Shown here piece by piece: positions 33,491-40,767 of a DNA stretch of 48,637 nt. The notes beneath the pieces are model-generated. The model ran no database searches, was not told the DNA's origin, and saw only the letters and a program-made list of their open reading frames with translations. Made by a program: the position numbers and the translations under genes. Source of the DNA: Hymenobacter telluris (lineage in GTDB: Bacteria; Bacteroidota; Bacteroidia; Cytophagales; Hymenobacteraceae); the NCBI RefSeq assembly GCF_017313265.1, contig NZ_JAFLQZ010000028.1, positions 1 through 48,637 of the forward strand. Reading direction: 5' to 3'. Position 1 is the stretch's first letter. The number at the start of each line of letters is the position of its first letter.

Positions 33491-33718
33491 CTATTCTTCG
33501 TCGGTATCGGCGGCAGCGGCGGGAGCAGCTACTGGTGCATAGCCTTTGATGGCTACTTTACCGTGCAGATACAGGTCGCCATCTACTACGTAAGCTTTAT
33601 GACGAAGGTGCAGCTCGCCGGTGTTCTGGCAAAGCGTAACCGCTTTTGGAGTCAATTTGTCGTGGGTGCGACGCTTGTCGCGGCGGGTCGAGGACTGGCG
33701 TCTCTTAGGATGTGCCAT
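33491..33718 (-). CDS. rpmF: 50S ribosomal protein L32
   Basis: A 75-residue L32: MAHPKRRQSSTRRDKRRTHD is the family N-terminus. A single Cys (LCQNTGELHLRHK) is present where zinc-binding L32 forms have a pair, so this looks like a zinc-free form; later Cys are absent. The C-terminus has an Ala/Asp/Glu extension. It lies between yceD and plsX. Confidence 0.93.
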   Translation of the reverse strand: MAHPKRRQSSTRRDKRRTHDKLTPKAVTLCQNTGELHLRHKAYVVDGDLYLHGKVAIKGYAPVAAPAAAADTDEE

Positions 33719-33775
33719 GAGTCAGGAAATGTTGAAAGTAAAGTATGAAGATTGAGTGAAAAGCGACTCAGGCGC

Positions 33776-34309
33776 TTAGTTTAAATTGCGTAGCGCGTTC
33801 CAGCGGGGGTCGGTGCCTTCGTCATCGTCGTCATCGTCGCCGGGCTGGCGGGTGGTGAAGATGAGCTTGGTTTCCGATTCCGGGTTTTCGTCGGGCTCGT
33901 TCTGGAAACGGGGGTGCAACTTCTTCATGGGCAGCGCTAGTCCAATGTAGTCGAACAGGTGTTGCGCCAGGGGCAGCGTTTGGGTATCGGGCGTGATTTG
34001 CAGCACGTTGTCGTCCAGTTCCAGTTCCCGGTCGCCGTAGCGCACCAGCAGCTGTTCGTGTACGTTGATATCCTGGTCGTATTCATCGAGGCTCCGGTCG
34101 CAGATGAGGCGCACGGTGCCTTTGATGTCGAAGTTCAGCGTAAGCAGGCGGTCCGTTTTAATCAGCTCGACGTCGGCGTGCAACTTGCCGTCGGGAATGA
34201 GCTGTTGATCGAACTGCTCGAAAAACGCACGGTCTAGCTCGTACGCAAAATGATGCGTTTTATCGGCTAGTTTGGCAATTGCCAAGTCGTATTCTACGTT
34301 CTTCTTCAC
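33776..34309 (-). CDS. yceD: DUF177 / YceD family protein
   Basis: A 177-residue member of the YceD family, which in bacteria and plastids is linked to 23S rRNA accumulation and often sits before rpmF. The conserved RLICDRSLDEYDQ segment carries the usual Cys, followed by strands LLVRYGDRELELDD. The C-terminus contains a run of Asp (PGDDDDDDEGTD) and ends in DPRWNALRNLN, the typical closing motif. It is the first gene of the rpmF-plsX-fabH operon. Confidence 0.9.
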   Translation of the reverse strand: MKKNVEYDLAIAKLADKTHHFAYELDRAFFEQFDQQLIPDGKLHADVELIKTDRLLTLNFDIKGTVRLICDRSLDEYDQDINVHEQLLVRYGDRELELDDNVLQITPDTQTLPLAQHLFDYIGLALPMKKLHPRFQNEPDENPESETKLIFTTRQPGDDDDDDEGTDPRWNALRNLN

Positions 34310-34330
34310 AACTTAATTTATAGCAGGGGG

Positions 34331-34338
34331 CAAAAGTA
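34331..34338 (-). promoter_or_regulatory. TAnnTTTG -7 box of the yceD-rpmF-plsX-fabH operon
   Basis: TACTTTTG on the minus strand matches the consensus 22 bp upstream of the yceD start, implying a short leader. No -33 element at the usual distance is convincing. Confidence 0.5.
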
Positions 34339-34387
34339 GCAAGATTTCGCCGCTTTATGAAAGTGGCATCTGAGGTAGGCGGCTGGG

Positions 34388-34756
34388 TCAGGCGTTTTTG
34401 AGAATGAACTCGGGCGGAATTCCCAGTCGCTCATACAGCCTTTTTGCCAGGTCGAGCGTTACGCGGCGCTTACCACTGAGAATTTGGGAAAGGCGCCCGG
34501 CCGGAACCTCCAGTAGTTGTGCCAAATCCTTCTGTTTCAAGCGCATCTGCTGCCGCTTCAGTTCAATCATATCCGCCAAGGAGGTAGGTAGATTGGGAAT
34601 GGGCAGCAAACCTAGCTTGTCCTCGTACGTGTCAAGCGCCACAATCAACTCCCGAAACTCTGCTTCCAGCGCGGCATTTCCTTCGAAACCAGCGGCAGCT
34701 AATGCGTCCATGCGGCGCAAAGCGGTGCGGTAATCAGCGGGAGTTTGAAGCAGCAT
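34388..34756 (-). CDS. HigA-like XRE-family regulator (orphan antitoxin type)
   Basis: A 122-residue protein with a C-terminal helix-turn-helix (LKQKDLAQLLEVPAGRLSQI, then LSGKRRVTLDLAKRLYERLG and IPPEFIL) after a helical N-terminal half. The layout matches the HTH antitoxins of HigBA-type modules. No HigB-like toxin gene lies on either side: downstream is yceD, upstream is a non-coding stretch with the pdxA terminator. It may be a solitary regulator or a remnant of a toxin-antitoxin pair. Confidence 0.8.
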   Translation of the reverse strand: MLLQTPADYRTALRRMDALAAAGFEGNAALEAEFRELIVALDTYEDKLGLLPIPNLPTSLADMIELKRQQMRLKQKDLAQLLEVPAGRLSQILSGKRRVTLDLAKRLYERLGIPPEFILKNA

Positions 34757-34794
34757 AACAGCAGAAAAGCAAGCCGATTGGAGCTTAGCGGTTG

Positions 34795-34826
34795 CAAAGC
34801 TACCAGCATAGTTCTGAAATCACAAA
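34795..34826 (-). promoter_or_regulatory. Well-formed Bacteroidota promoter for the HigA-like gene
   Basis: On the minus strand TTTG (34826-34823) is followed after 20 bp by TAGCTTTG (34802-34795), a full match to the -33/-7 pattern of Bacteroidota. The start codon lies 38 bp downstream of the -7 box. Confidence 0.65.
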
Positions 34827-34886
34827 TAATATTTCGTTTTTGAAAAGATTGTTTCGATTTAGAGCGTTTTTCCGCACAAGCCTACT

Positions 34887-34935
34887 CATCAATGAAAAGG
34901 CCACTGTACCTAATACAGTGGCCTTTTCATTGATG
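34887..34935. terminator. Terminator downstream of pdxA
   Basis: Perfect 22-bp arms (34887-34908, 34914-34935) with a 5-nt loop lie 14 bp past the pdxA stop. The stem ends in aaaagg/ccttttc, and T residues occur within the distal arm. Confidence 0.8.
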
Positions 34936-34949
34936 GGGTAGTTGGAAAT

Positions 34950-36002
34950 CTATTCGTGGCGTCCGCCGCGCGGAGCAACTCCCGGAATCAGGGGCTTGAT
35001 GGCGGCTTCGGCGGCCCGCTGCCGTACCAGTTCACAAGCTAAGTAAAGAGCTTCGCGGAACGAGGTTTCATCGGCTTTGTACTGGCCGGCTATGCCGTAC
35101 GCCGTGCCGTGGTCCGGGGAGGTACGAATAACGGACAGGCCCGCCGTGAAGTTGACGCCTCGCTCGAAGGCAATGCTTTTGAACGGAATCAGGCCCTGGT
35201 CGTGGTAAAGCGAGAGGGTGGCATCAAACTGGCGGTACTGGCGGGTGCCAAAGTAACCGTCGGCGGGGTAGGGGCCGAATACCAGATGGCCTTCCTGGAG
35301 TAACTGCTGCACTACGGGTATTACCACGTCCTGCTCTTCGGTGCCCAGCAGCCCATTTTCCCCGGCGTGTGGGTTCATGCCTAGCACGGCTACCCGCGGC
35401 TTTTCGATGCCGAAATCCTTTTTCAACGACTTCAGCAAGATACGTAGCTTATTGAGCAACAGTTCTTTGGTAACGCGGCTGGATACGTCTTTCAGCGGAA
35501 TGTGGCCTGTGGCCGTGGCTACCCGCAACTCTTCGCTGGCAAGCAGCATCAGGCTTTCTGACGCCCCAAAGAAGTTGGTCAGAAACTCGGTGTGGCCGGG
35601 GTAGCGGAAGTCGTCGGCCTGGGTGTTTTCCTTGCTGATGGGCGCCGTAACTAACGCATCGAGCAAGCCGGCTTTCAGGTCGCGGGAGGCGGCCAGCAGG
35701 CTTTGGCGGGCCGCGGTGCCGCTGGCAGTGCTCGGCTGGCCGGGCGTGAGGGTAAAATCGTCTTCCCAGCACGTCACGGCATTGTGCTTGCCGGGGGCAA
35801 TGTCGGCGGCTTCGCGCACCTGCCGGAACGTGAGGGGCTCGGCACCCTGCGCTACCGGAAAATCGTCGAACAAGACAGTGGCGGTGCCATAGACGACGGG
35901 CGTGCAGAACTTGAGCAGCCGCGCGTCGAGGAAAGTTTTATAGATGATTTCCGGTCCGATGCCGGCCAGGTCGCCGACGGATATGCCAATGCGTGGGAGC
36001 AT
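34950..36002 (-). CDS. pdxA: 4-hydroxythreonine-4-phosphate dehydrogenase PdxA
   Basis: PdxA oxidises 4-hydroxythreonine-4-phosphate in the DXP-independent-of-salvage route to pyridoxal phosphate. The 350-residue protein begins RIGISVGDLAGIGPEII. Metal and substrate motifs are ALVTAPISKENTQ, YPGHTEFLTNFFG (His ligand), ATGHIPLKDVS, LGMNPHAGENGLLG and SLYHDQGLIPFK (His ligand), with RTSPDHGTAYGIAG near the end. A heptamer array sits 6-8 bp upstream of its start codon. Confidence 0.95.
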   Translation of the reverse strand: MLPRIGISVGDLAGIGPEIIYKTFLDARLLKFCTPVVYGTATVLFDDFPVAQGAEPLTFRQVREAADIAPGKHNAVTCWEDDFTLTPGQPSTASGTAARQSLLAASRDLKAGLLDALVTAPISKENTQADDFRYPGHTEFLTNFFGASESLMLLASEELRVATATGHIPLKDVSSRVTKELLLNKLRILLKSLKKDFGIEKPRVAVLGMNPHAGENGLLGTEEQDVVIPVVQQLLQEGHLVFGPYPADGYFGTRQYRQFDATLSLYHDQGLIPFKSIAFERGVNFTAGLSVIRTSPDHGTAYGIAGQYKADETSFREALYLACELVRQRAAEAAIKPLIPGVAPRGGRHE

Positions 36003-36007
36003 GTTGT

Positions 36008-36126
36008 TTAGTGCTTAGTGCTTAGTGCTTAGTGCTTGGTGCTTGGTGCTTAGTGCTTAGGTTATTCTCGTCCAATAAGTTAGAACGACCTAAGCACCAG
36101 GCACTAAGCACTAAGAAGCACCAAGC
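36008..36126. repeat. Tandem gtgctta array and its inverted partner (element I)
   Basis: Seven consecutive 7-bp units (gtgctta or gtgcttg) run from 36011 to 36059. The complementary arm, made of taagcac/caggcac words, is 36089-36126. The array starts 6-8 bp upstream of the pdxA start. The other arm runs into the 3' end of the four-helix-bundle gene, providing its last codons and its stop codon. Confidence 0.9.
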
Positions 36127-36485
36127 TTTGATTTGTAATGATTGATGAAGCCGTGAAGTAGCTTCTTACAATCAGTGATTTGTTGAAGAAGGGTATTGAG
36201 AGTTTCCTCAGACAAGAATCTTTGGTCGAAACTAAGGTAAAGCTGAGTTTCCAACTCGTACAATGAACCTCGGGCAATGTAAAAGAAGCTGATAGCATCC
36301 TTGGCGTGTTGGCGTCCGCACCCCTCCGCAATATTGGACGGAATAGAAACAGCACTCCGTCGAATCTGACTTGTTAAACCAAATACCTCCTTCTGTGGGA
36401 AATCTTGTGTGGATTGATAGACAGCATTGGCTAATTGACGACTCCGCTGCCAAATCAATAAATCAGTATAAGACCTGCCCTCCAT
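36111..36485 (-). CDS. Four-helix-bundle protein (23S rRNA intervening-sequence / S23 family)
   Basis: A 124-residue helical protein of the family first seen encoded in 23S rRNA intervening sequences. The family words are LLIWQRSRQLANAVYQST, FGLTSQIRRSAVSIPSNIAE and FFYIARGSLYELETQLYLS. The DGR accessory protein Avd has the same fold, but no reverse transcriptase or variable repeat is near. Function of the free-standing members is unknown. It lies between pdxA and pepA, with related heptamer repeats on both sides. Its base composition is less GC-rich than its neighbours, suggesting insertion. Confidence 0.88.
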   Translation of the reverse strand: MEGRSYTDLLIWQRSRQLANAVYQSTQDFPQKEVFGLTSQIRRSAVSIPSNIAEGCGRQHAKDAISFFYIARGSLYELETQLYLSFDQRFLSEETLNTLLQQITDCKKLLHGFINHYKSKLGAS

Positions 36486-36518
36486 CTAAAGGTGTTTGAT
36501 AATCGAACAGTTTTTGCG

Positions 36519-36545
36519 TAGAATTCTAAGCACCAAGCACTAAGC
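36519..36545. repeat. Short taagcac heptamer tract at the pepA stop
   Basis: The words taagcac, caagcac, taagctc lie between the four-helix-bundle gene and pepA, next to the small palindrome agaattct. The pepA stop codon (minus-strand TAG, 36542-36540) is part of the tract. It is the same word family as element I on the other side of the four-helix-bundle gene. Confidence 0.7.
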
Positions 36546-38003
36546 TCGACGCACTAAAAAATCGTAAGTGAGGCGGACGGCGGTGCCGGTGCCGCCTTTG
36601 CCGCGGTAAGAATCGGGGGCGGTGAGGAAGGCGGGGCCGGCAATGTCGAAGTGCACCCAGGGGTAGCCTTCGGTGAAACGCTCCAGGAACTTACCCGCCG
36701 AAATAGCGCCGGCTTCGCCTTTGCCGATGTTGTTGATGTCGGCAATATCGGATTTGATGTGGTCGGCGTACTCGTCCCAGAGCGGAAACTCTACCAGCCG
36801 CTCGTGGGTGCGGTGGCCGGCCTGCTTCAGTGCCAGCATCTGCTCATTATCGGCGGTGCCCATGCACACAATGCCTTCCTTGCCCACGGCGCGGGCGGCG
36901 GCACCCGTCAGTGTGGCGAAATCAAGCACCAACTCGGGATTGTATTTCTTGGCGAAGGCCAGCGCATCGGCGAGCAGCAAACGGCCTTCGGCATCGGTGT
37001 TCATCACCTCCACAGTCAGGCCGCTGTACATGGTTATCACGTCGCCGGGCACGAAGGCCACGCCGCCGGGGCGGTTGTCGGTGGCGGGTACCAGGCCGAT
37101 AACGTGTAGCGGCACCCGGTTTTTGGCCAGGGCGTAGAGCACGCCGGTAACGGCCGCGCCGCCCGCCATGTCGCACTTCATCATGTCCATGCTATTGGGC
37201 GTGGGCTTGAGGCTGAGGCCGCCGGTATCGAACACCACGCCCTTGCCCACCAGCACGTAGGGCTTGGCATTGGTGGCGCCCTCGGGCTTGTACTCCATGA
37301 TGGTGAACGTGGGCGGCTCGGGGCTGCCCTGGTTGACGGCCAGCAGACCGCCCATCCGAAGAGCCTCAATGCGTACCAAATCCAGAATTTCGGTGTGAAA
37401 ACCCACTTTTTCACCTGCTTCGGCCATCTGCTCGGCGAACTGTATGGCATTGAGCTTGTTGAGCGGCGCATTGACGAGGTTGCGGGCCAGAAAAACGCCT
37501 TCCAGTACGCCTGCTAACTCCTGCACCTGCTCGGCGGTGATACCGGCACTAACCAGCACCAGCTTTTCCAGCACGGGCGCCTTCTTCGCTTTGTCGTCGG
37601 TTTTGTAGCCTTCAAACTGATACGCCGTTAGAGCCACACCTTCGGCCAGGGGCAGCGCGCCCGAATCGGTGTCGGTCAGGTCGTTGATGTAGAGGGTCTG
37701 TACCTTGTCGGACTTGAGGTGGGCGTGCAGCTGGAAGCCGCTTTTGCGCAAGGATTCAGCGGCGAGGTGCGCGGTGGTTTTGCCCTCCACCGCAGGCGCT
37801 ACCACGTAGTAATGACGGTGCGAATACTGGTTGATGCGAATCAGTTTGGCATCGGCGGCGAGCTGCTCGGCCACGTAGGTGCGGGCGGCTTCAGACAAGT
37901 CGGCGGCGGCGGTTACGGGCAAGTCGGTGGTGCCGGCCGGCAGAATAAACACGGTGTCGGCAATGGCCGGAAAGTCGGCGGCGTAGGTGAGAGCGAGAGA
38001 CAT
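36540..38003 (-). CDS. pepA: Leucyl aminopeptidase (M17)
   Basis: A cytosolic di-zinc/manganese aminopeptidase of 487 residues, usually hexameric, that removes N-terminal residues from peptides. The metal-binding motifs are VGKGVVFDTGGLSLKP, MMKCDMAGGAAVTG and the M17 signature NTDAEGRLLLADAL; the lysine/arginine of the active site lie in these. ATG 38003 starts the family N-terminal domain (MSLALTYAADF); the frame is open upstream to 38066. The protein ends FLVRRA with the stop codon in a heptamer tract. Confidence 0.93.
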   Translation of the reverse strand: MSLALTYAADFPAIADTVFILPAGTTDLPVTAAADLSEAARTYVAEQLAADAKLIRINQYSHRHYYVVAPAVEGKTTAHLAAESLRKSGFQLHAHLKSDKVQTLYINDLTDTDSGALPLAEGVALTAYQFEGYKTDDKAKKAPVLEKLVLVSAGITAEQVQELAGVLEGVFLARNLVNAPLNKLNAIQFAEQMAEAGEKVGFHTEILDLVRIEALRMGGLLAVNQGSPEPPTFTIMEYKPEGATNAKPYVLVGKGVVFDTGGLSLKPTPNSMDMMKCDMAGGAAVTGVLYALAKNRVPLHVIGLVPATDNRPGGVAFVPGDVITMYSGLTVEVMNTDAEGRLLLADALAFAKKYNPELVLDFATLTGAAARAVGKEGIVCMGTADNEQMLALKQAGHRTHERLVEFPLWDEYADHIKSDIADINNIGKGEAGAISAGKFLERFTEGYPWVHFDIAGPAFLTAPDSYRGKGGTGTAVRLTYDFLVRRA

Positions 38004-38050
38004 AGCAGGCAATAGAAAGGCAGTGAAATGCAGAGTGGAGCCCGTGGCTG

Positions 38051-38079
38051 TTGGTTTCGGCGGCACAGGCGTACCTTTG
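38051..38079 (+). promoter_or_regulatory. Candidate promoter toward rsmA
   Basis: TTG (38051-38053), 18 bp, then TACCTTTG (38072-38079), a full -7 match. It lies in the divergent pepA-rsmA gap, 210 bp upstream of rsmA, so the leader would be long and would include element J. Confidence 0.4.
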
Positions 38080-38101
38080 GGCGTGAAGGTAGGCCTTTTA
38101 G

Positions 38102-38284
38102 AGAAGTGAGATAATAGAAGTGAGAAGTTAGACTTCTGTTCTTTTGGTTGTCTGCTGATTTTTTTCTGATTGGTACCTCGAACCCGGAACCGAGACTTTC
38201 ACCAAGCAATACCTCCACCTGGGTTGTTCAGCGAGGAAGTGAAAGTTTGCGGTTCTCCCTTCTACTGACTTGTATCTCACTTCT
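38102..38284. repeat. Distant inverted repeat in the pepA-rsmA gap (element J)
   Basis: The core agaagtgagata (38102-38113) is exactly complementary to tatctcacttct (38273-38284), with further loose pairing inside and about 160 nt between. The left arm continues with gaagtgagaagttag words. The right arm ends 5 bp before the rsmA start codon. Weaker than the other elements. Confidence 0.6.
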
Positions 38285-38289
38285 GAATA

Positions 38290-39078
38290 ATGGATTCCGT
38301 TAAAGCCAAGAAACACCTGGGCCAGCACTTTCTGGCCGACTCCAATATTGCCCGCAAAATAGTGGAGGCGCTCCGGCTACCCGATGGCGTAACGGAAGTG
38401 CTGGAAATTGGCCCCGGCATGGGCGTGCTGACCGGTACGCTGCTTGCAACCCCCAACTACCGCACCTCAGTAGTGGAAATCGACCGGGACTCGGTGGCGT
38501 ATCTGCAACAGCATTTTCCGGACCTCACCGAGCGGATTTACGGGCAGGATTTCCTGAAGATGGACTTGGGTAAGCTCTATAACAACCAGCCCATCAGCAT
38601 CATCGGTAACTTTCCCTACAACATCAGCAGCCAGATTTACTTTCAGGTGCTGGCCCATCGGCAGCAGGTGCGCGAGGTGGTGGGCATGATTCAGAAGGAA
38701 GTGGCCGACCGACTGGCCGAGGGGCCGGGCTCGAAAACCTACGGTATTCTGAGCGTGCTGCTACAGGCGTATTACACCATCGACTACTTGTTCATGGTGC
38801 CGCCGCACGTGTTCAATCCGCCGCCCAAGGTGCAGTCGGCCGTTATCCGCCTCACGCGCAACACCACCGAAAAGCTGGACTGTGACGAAGTGTTGTTCTT
38901 CAAGGTGGTGAAGCAGGCGTTTTCCACGCGCCGCAAAACCCTGCGCAACGCCCTCAAACCGTTTGGTATGCCCCCGGAAGCCACCACTGACCCCGTTTTC
39001 GATAAGCGCGCCGAGCAGTTAGGCGTAGCCGAATTTGTAAAGCTGACCCAGCACGTTCAGGAGCACAAGGTGGCCTGA
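38290..39078 (+). CDS. rsmA: 16S rRNA dimethyladenosine transferase RsmA (KsgA)
   Basis: RsmA dimethylates two adjacent adenines in the 3' hairpin of 16S rRNA during 30S maturation. The 262-residue protein begins with the family KKHLGQHFLADSNIARKIV. SAM-binding motif EIGPGMGVLTGTLL, acidic EIDRDSVAYL, and the catalytic NFPYNISSQIY (a variant of NLPY) are present, as is VFNPPPKVQSAVIRL. Length and motifs are normal. Confidence 0.96.
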   Translation: MDSVKAKKHLGQHFLADSNIARKIVEALRLPDGVTEVLEIGPGMGVLTGTLLATPNYRTSVVEIDRDSVAYLQQHFPDLTERIYGQDFLKMDLGKLYNNQPISIIGNFPYNISSQIYFQVLAHRQQVREVVGMIQKEVADRLAEGPGSKTYGILSVLLQAYYTIDYLFMVPPHVFNPPPKVQSAVIRLTRNTTEKLDCDEVLFFKVVKQAFSTRRKTLRNALKPFGMPPEATTDPVFDKRAEQLGVAEFVKLTQHVQEHKVA

Positions 39079-39129
39079 TGATGAAGCAGGTAGCACGCAA
39101 GAGTAAACACTAGAAACTTCTCAGCTCTT

Positions 39130-39158
39130 TTAATTTTTAATTCTCAATTTTTAATTGA
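39130..39158. repeat. Single-arm AT heptamer tract (element K)
   Basis: Words ttaattt, ttaattc, tcaattt, ttaattg run directly into the TTG start codon of the dehydrogenase. No complementary arm is seen between here and the rsmA stop, so this looks like half an element of the G/H type. Confidence 0.7.
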
Positions 39159-40102
39159 ATACCTCCCTCTGCCTCGTCATAGACGAAATGCACCCCAGCC
39201 TGCCGGAGTATCTGGCGCCGCTGGGCGTAACGCTGCACTACCGCCCTGAGCTAACAGCTGCCGAAGTGCCTGCCGCGCTGGCTGCGCAGCCGTATGATGG
39301 CCTGATGGTGCGCTCGAAACTGCGCGTGACCTCCGAGCTACTATCCCAAGCCCCGCACCTGCGCTACGTAGCGCGGGCCGGCGCCGGCGTCGATAACATC
39401 GACGAAGCGGCAATGGCTGCTGCTGGCGTGACCCTGCTGAACGCGCCCGAAGGCAACCGCGACGCGGTGGGGGAGTACGCCGTGGGGCTGCTGCTGGCCT
39501 TGTTCCGCAACATTGTGCGCGCCGACCAGGAAGTGCGCACCGGCCAGTGGCGCCGGGAAGCCAACCGGGGTGAGGAGATAGGGGGCAAAACCATCGGGCT
39601 GCTGGGCTACGGGCACATGGGCCGGGCGTTTGCGCGCCGCCTGTCGGCATTCGGCTGCACGGTGCTGGCTCACGACCACGACCCGGCTGTGCCGGCCGAC
39701 GAGTACGCCACGCTGGTGAGTTTGGCGGAGCTACAGGCGCGCGCCGACGTGTTGAGTGTGCACATTCCGTACTCAGCGGCCAATCATCATGTTGTAAACC
39801 AAGAGTTGCTGCAAGGTTTTCAAGCTCCGATTTGGTTGCTGAACACGGCCCGCGGCGAAGTGCTCGACCACGCGGCACTGGTGCAAAGCCTGCAAAGCGG
39901 CCAAGTACGCGGTGCGGCGCTGGATGTGCTGGAAAACGAGAAATTGGGCACGCTCACCCCCGAGCAGCAAGCCCGTTTCAACTTTCTGACCAGCGCGCCA
40001 AACGTGCTGTTGTCGCCGCACGTGGGGGGCTGGACGTTCCAATCGTACCGGCGCATCAACGAAGTGTTGGCTGGCAAGATCAAAGAATTTCTGGGAGTGT
40101 AA
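39155..40102 (+). CDS. D-isomer-specific 2-hydroxyacid dehydrogenase (phosphoglycerate dehydrogenase-like)
   Basis: A 315-residue NAD-dependent dehydrogenase. The Rossmann motif is LLGYGHMGRAFARRLSAFG. The catalytic residues are Arg in LLNTARGEVLDHAAL, Glu in ALDVLENE and His in LLSPHVGGWT. There is no C-terminal ACT domain, so it is the short SerA-like form; the substrate could be 3-phosphoglycerate or another hydroxyacid. The reading frame opens right at TTG 39155, preceded by an in-frame stop, and CLVIDEMHPSL is the first strand of the family, so TTG is the probable start; ATG 39188 would cut into the domain. Confidence 0.87.
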   Translation: MNTSLCLVIDEMHPSLPEYLAPLGVTLHYRPELTAAEVPAALAAQPYDGLMVRSKLRVTSELLSQAPHLRYVARAGAGVDNIDEAAMAAAGVTLLNAPEGNRDAVGEYAVGLLLALFRNIVRADQEVRTGQWRREANRGEEIGGKTIGLLGYGHMGRAFARRLSAFGCTVLAHDHDPAVPADEYATLVSLAELQARADVLSVHIPYSAANHHVVNQELLQGFQAPIWLLNTARGEVLDHAALVQSLQSGQVRGAALDVLENEKLGTLTPEQQARFNFLTSAPNVLLSPHVGGWTFQSYRRINEVLAGKIKEFLGV

Positions 40103-40208
40103 GCTGCCCGGCGGGGTTGCAGGTTGACTGGCTGCTAGTTACTGGCTGGCGGCGGCGGCCGGGCGCAAGCAAGTGGCCGGCGAATGAATCTTCATTCCAG
40201 AAACTATG

Positions 40209-40216
40209 TATATTTG
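40209..40216 (+). promoter_or_regulatory. TAnnTTTG -7 box upstream of greA
   Basis: TATATTTG matches the consensus. The transcription start would be near 40222, just ahead of a terminator hairpin at 40232-40262 and 70 bp before greA. No clear -33 box is seen. Confidence 0.5.
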
Positions 40217-40231
40217 CCTAAACCAGGTTTG

Positions 40232-40262
40232 GGAGAACGGTCGGCGCCGCTGACCGTTCTCC
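40232..40262 (+). terminator. Intrinsic terminator in the greA leader
   Basis: The 11-bp stem ggagaacggtc/gaccgttctcc (40232-40242, 40252-40262) with a 9-nt loop is followed by ttgttttttgcg. It lies 140 bp past the dehydrogenase stop and 29 bp before the greA start. It may be the end of the dehydrogenase transcript or an attenuator in the greA leader. Confidence 0.75.
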
Positions 40263-40291
40263 TTGTTTTTTGCGCTTACTATCATCCCATC

Positions 40292-40765
40292 ATGTCTACC
40301 ATCAACTACTATACGCCCGAGGGTCTTCAGAAACTGAAAGACGAATTGCAAGACCTCAAAATCCGGGGCCGGGCCAAAGCGGCCGACGACCTACGCGAAG
40401 CGCGTGACAAGGGAGACCTAAGTGAAAACGCCGAGTACGACGCGGCCAAGGACGCGCAGGGTCTGCTGGAATTGAAAATAGCCAAGCTGGAGGAAGTGGT
40501 AGGCAACGCCCGCCTCCTCGACGAGTCGAACCTGGACCTAACCAAGGTGCTCATTATGAGCAAGGTGAAGCTAAAGAACCTCAAGAACAATATGGTGCTC
40601 GACTACACGCTGGTAGCCGAGGAAGAAGCTAACCTGGCGGCCGGTAAAATCTCCGTGAAGTCGCCCATCGGCAAAGGCCTGCTGGGCAAATCGGCCGGCG
40701 ACACCGCCGAAATAACCGTTCCGGCCGGCAAGCTTCAGTTTCAGATTCTGGAAATCAGCCGGTAG
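40292..40765 (+). CDS. greA: Transcription elongation factor GreA
   Basis: GreA rescues backtracked RNA polymerase by stimulating transcript cleavage. The 157-residue protein has the coiled-coil with the acidic tip (RDKGDLSENAEYDAAKDAQG, the D/E pair at the tip) and the C-terminal FKBP-like domain (VKSPIGKGLLGKSAGDTAE). ATG 40292 is used since the family starts there; the upstream frame is the terminator region. Its 3' end is followed after 2 bp by element B. Confidence 0.95.
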   Translation: MSTINYYTPEGLQKLKDELQDLKIRGRAKAADDLREARDKGDLSENAEYDAAKDAQGLLELKIAKLEEVVGNARLLDESNLDLTKVLIMSKVKLKNLKNNMVLDYTLVAEEEANLAAGKISVKSPIGKGLLGKSAGDTAEITVPAGKLQFQILEISR

Positions 40766-40767
40766 CG

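Noticed and set aside
36008..36126. Possible CRISPR array
   Set aside because: Units are 7 bp and contiguous with no spacers, and no cas gene is near.
36111..36485. Diversity-generating retroelement accessory gene (avd)
   Set aside because: The fold family fits, but there is no reverse transcriptase, template repeat or variable repeat in the window.
38004..38289. tRNA or structured RNA in the pepA-rsmA gap
   Set aside because: No cloverleaf or T-loop consensus (GTTCRANNC with matching stems) could be assembled; only the inverted repeat and a promoter-like box are seen.
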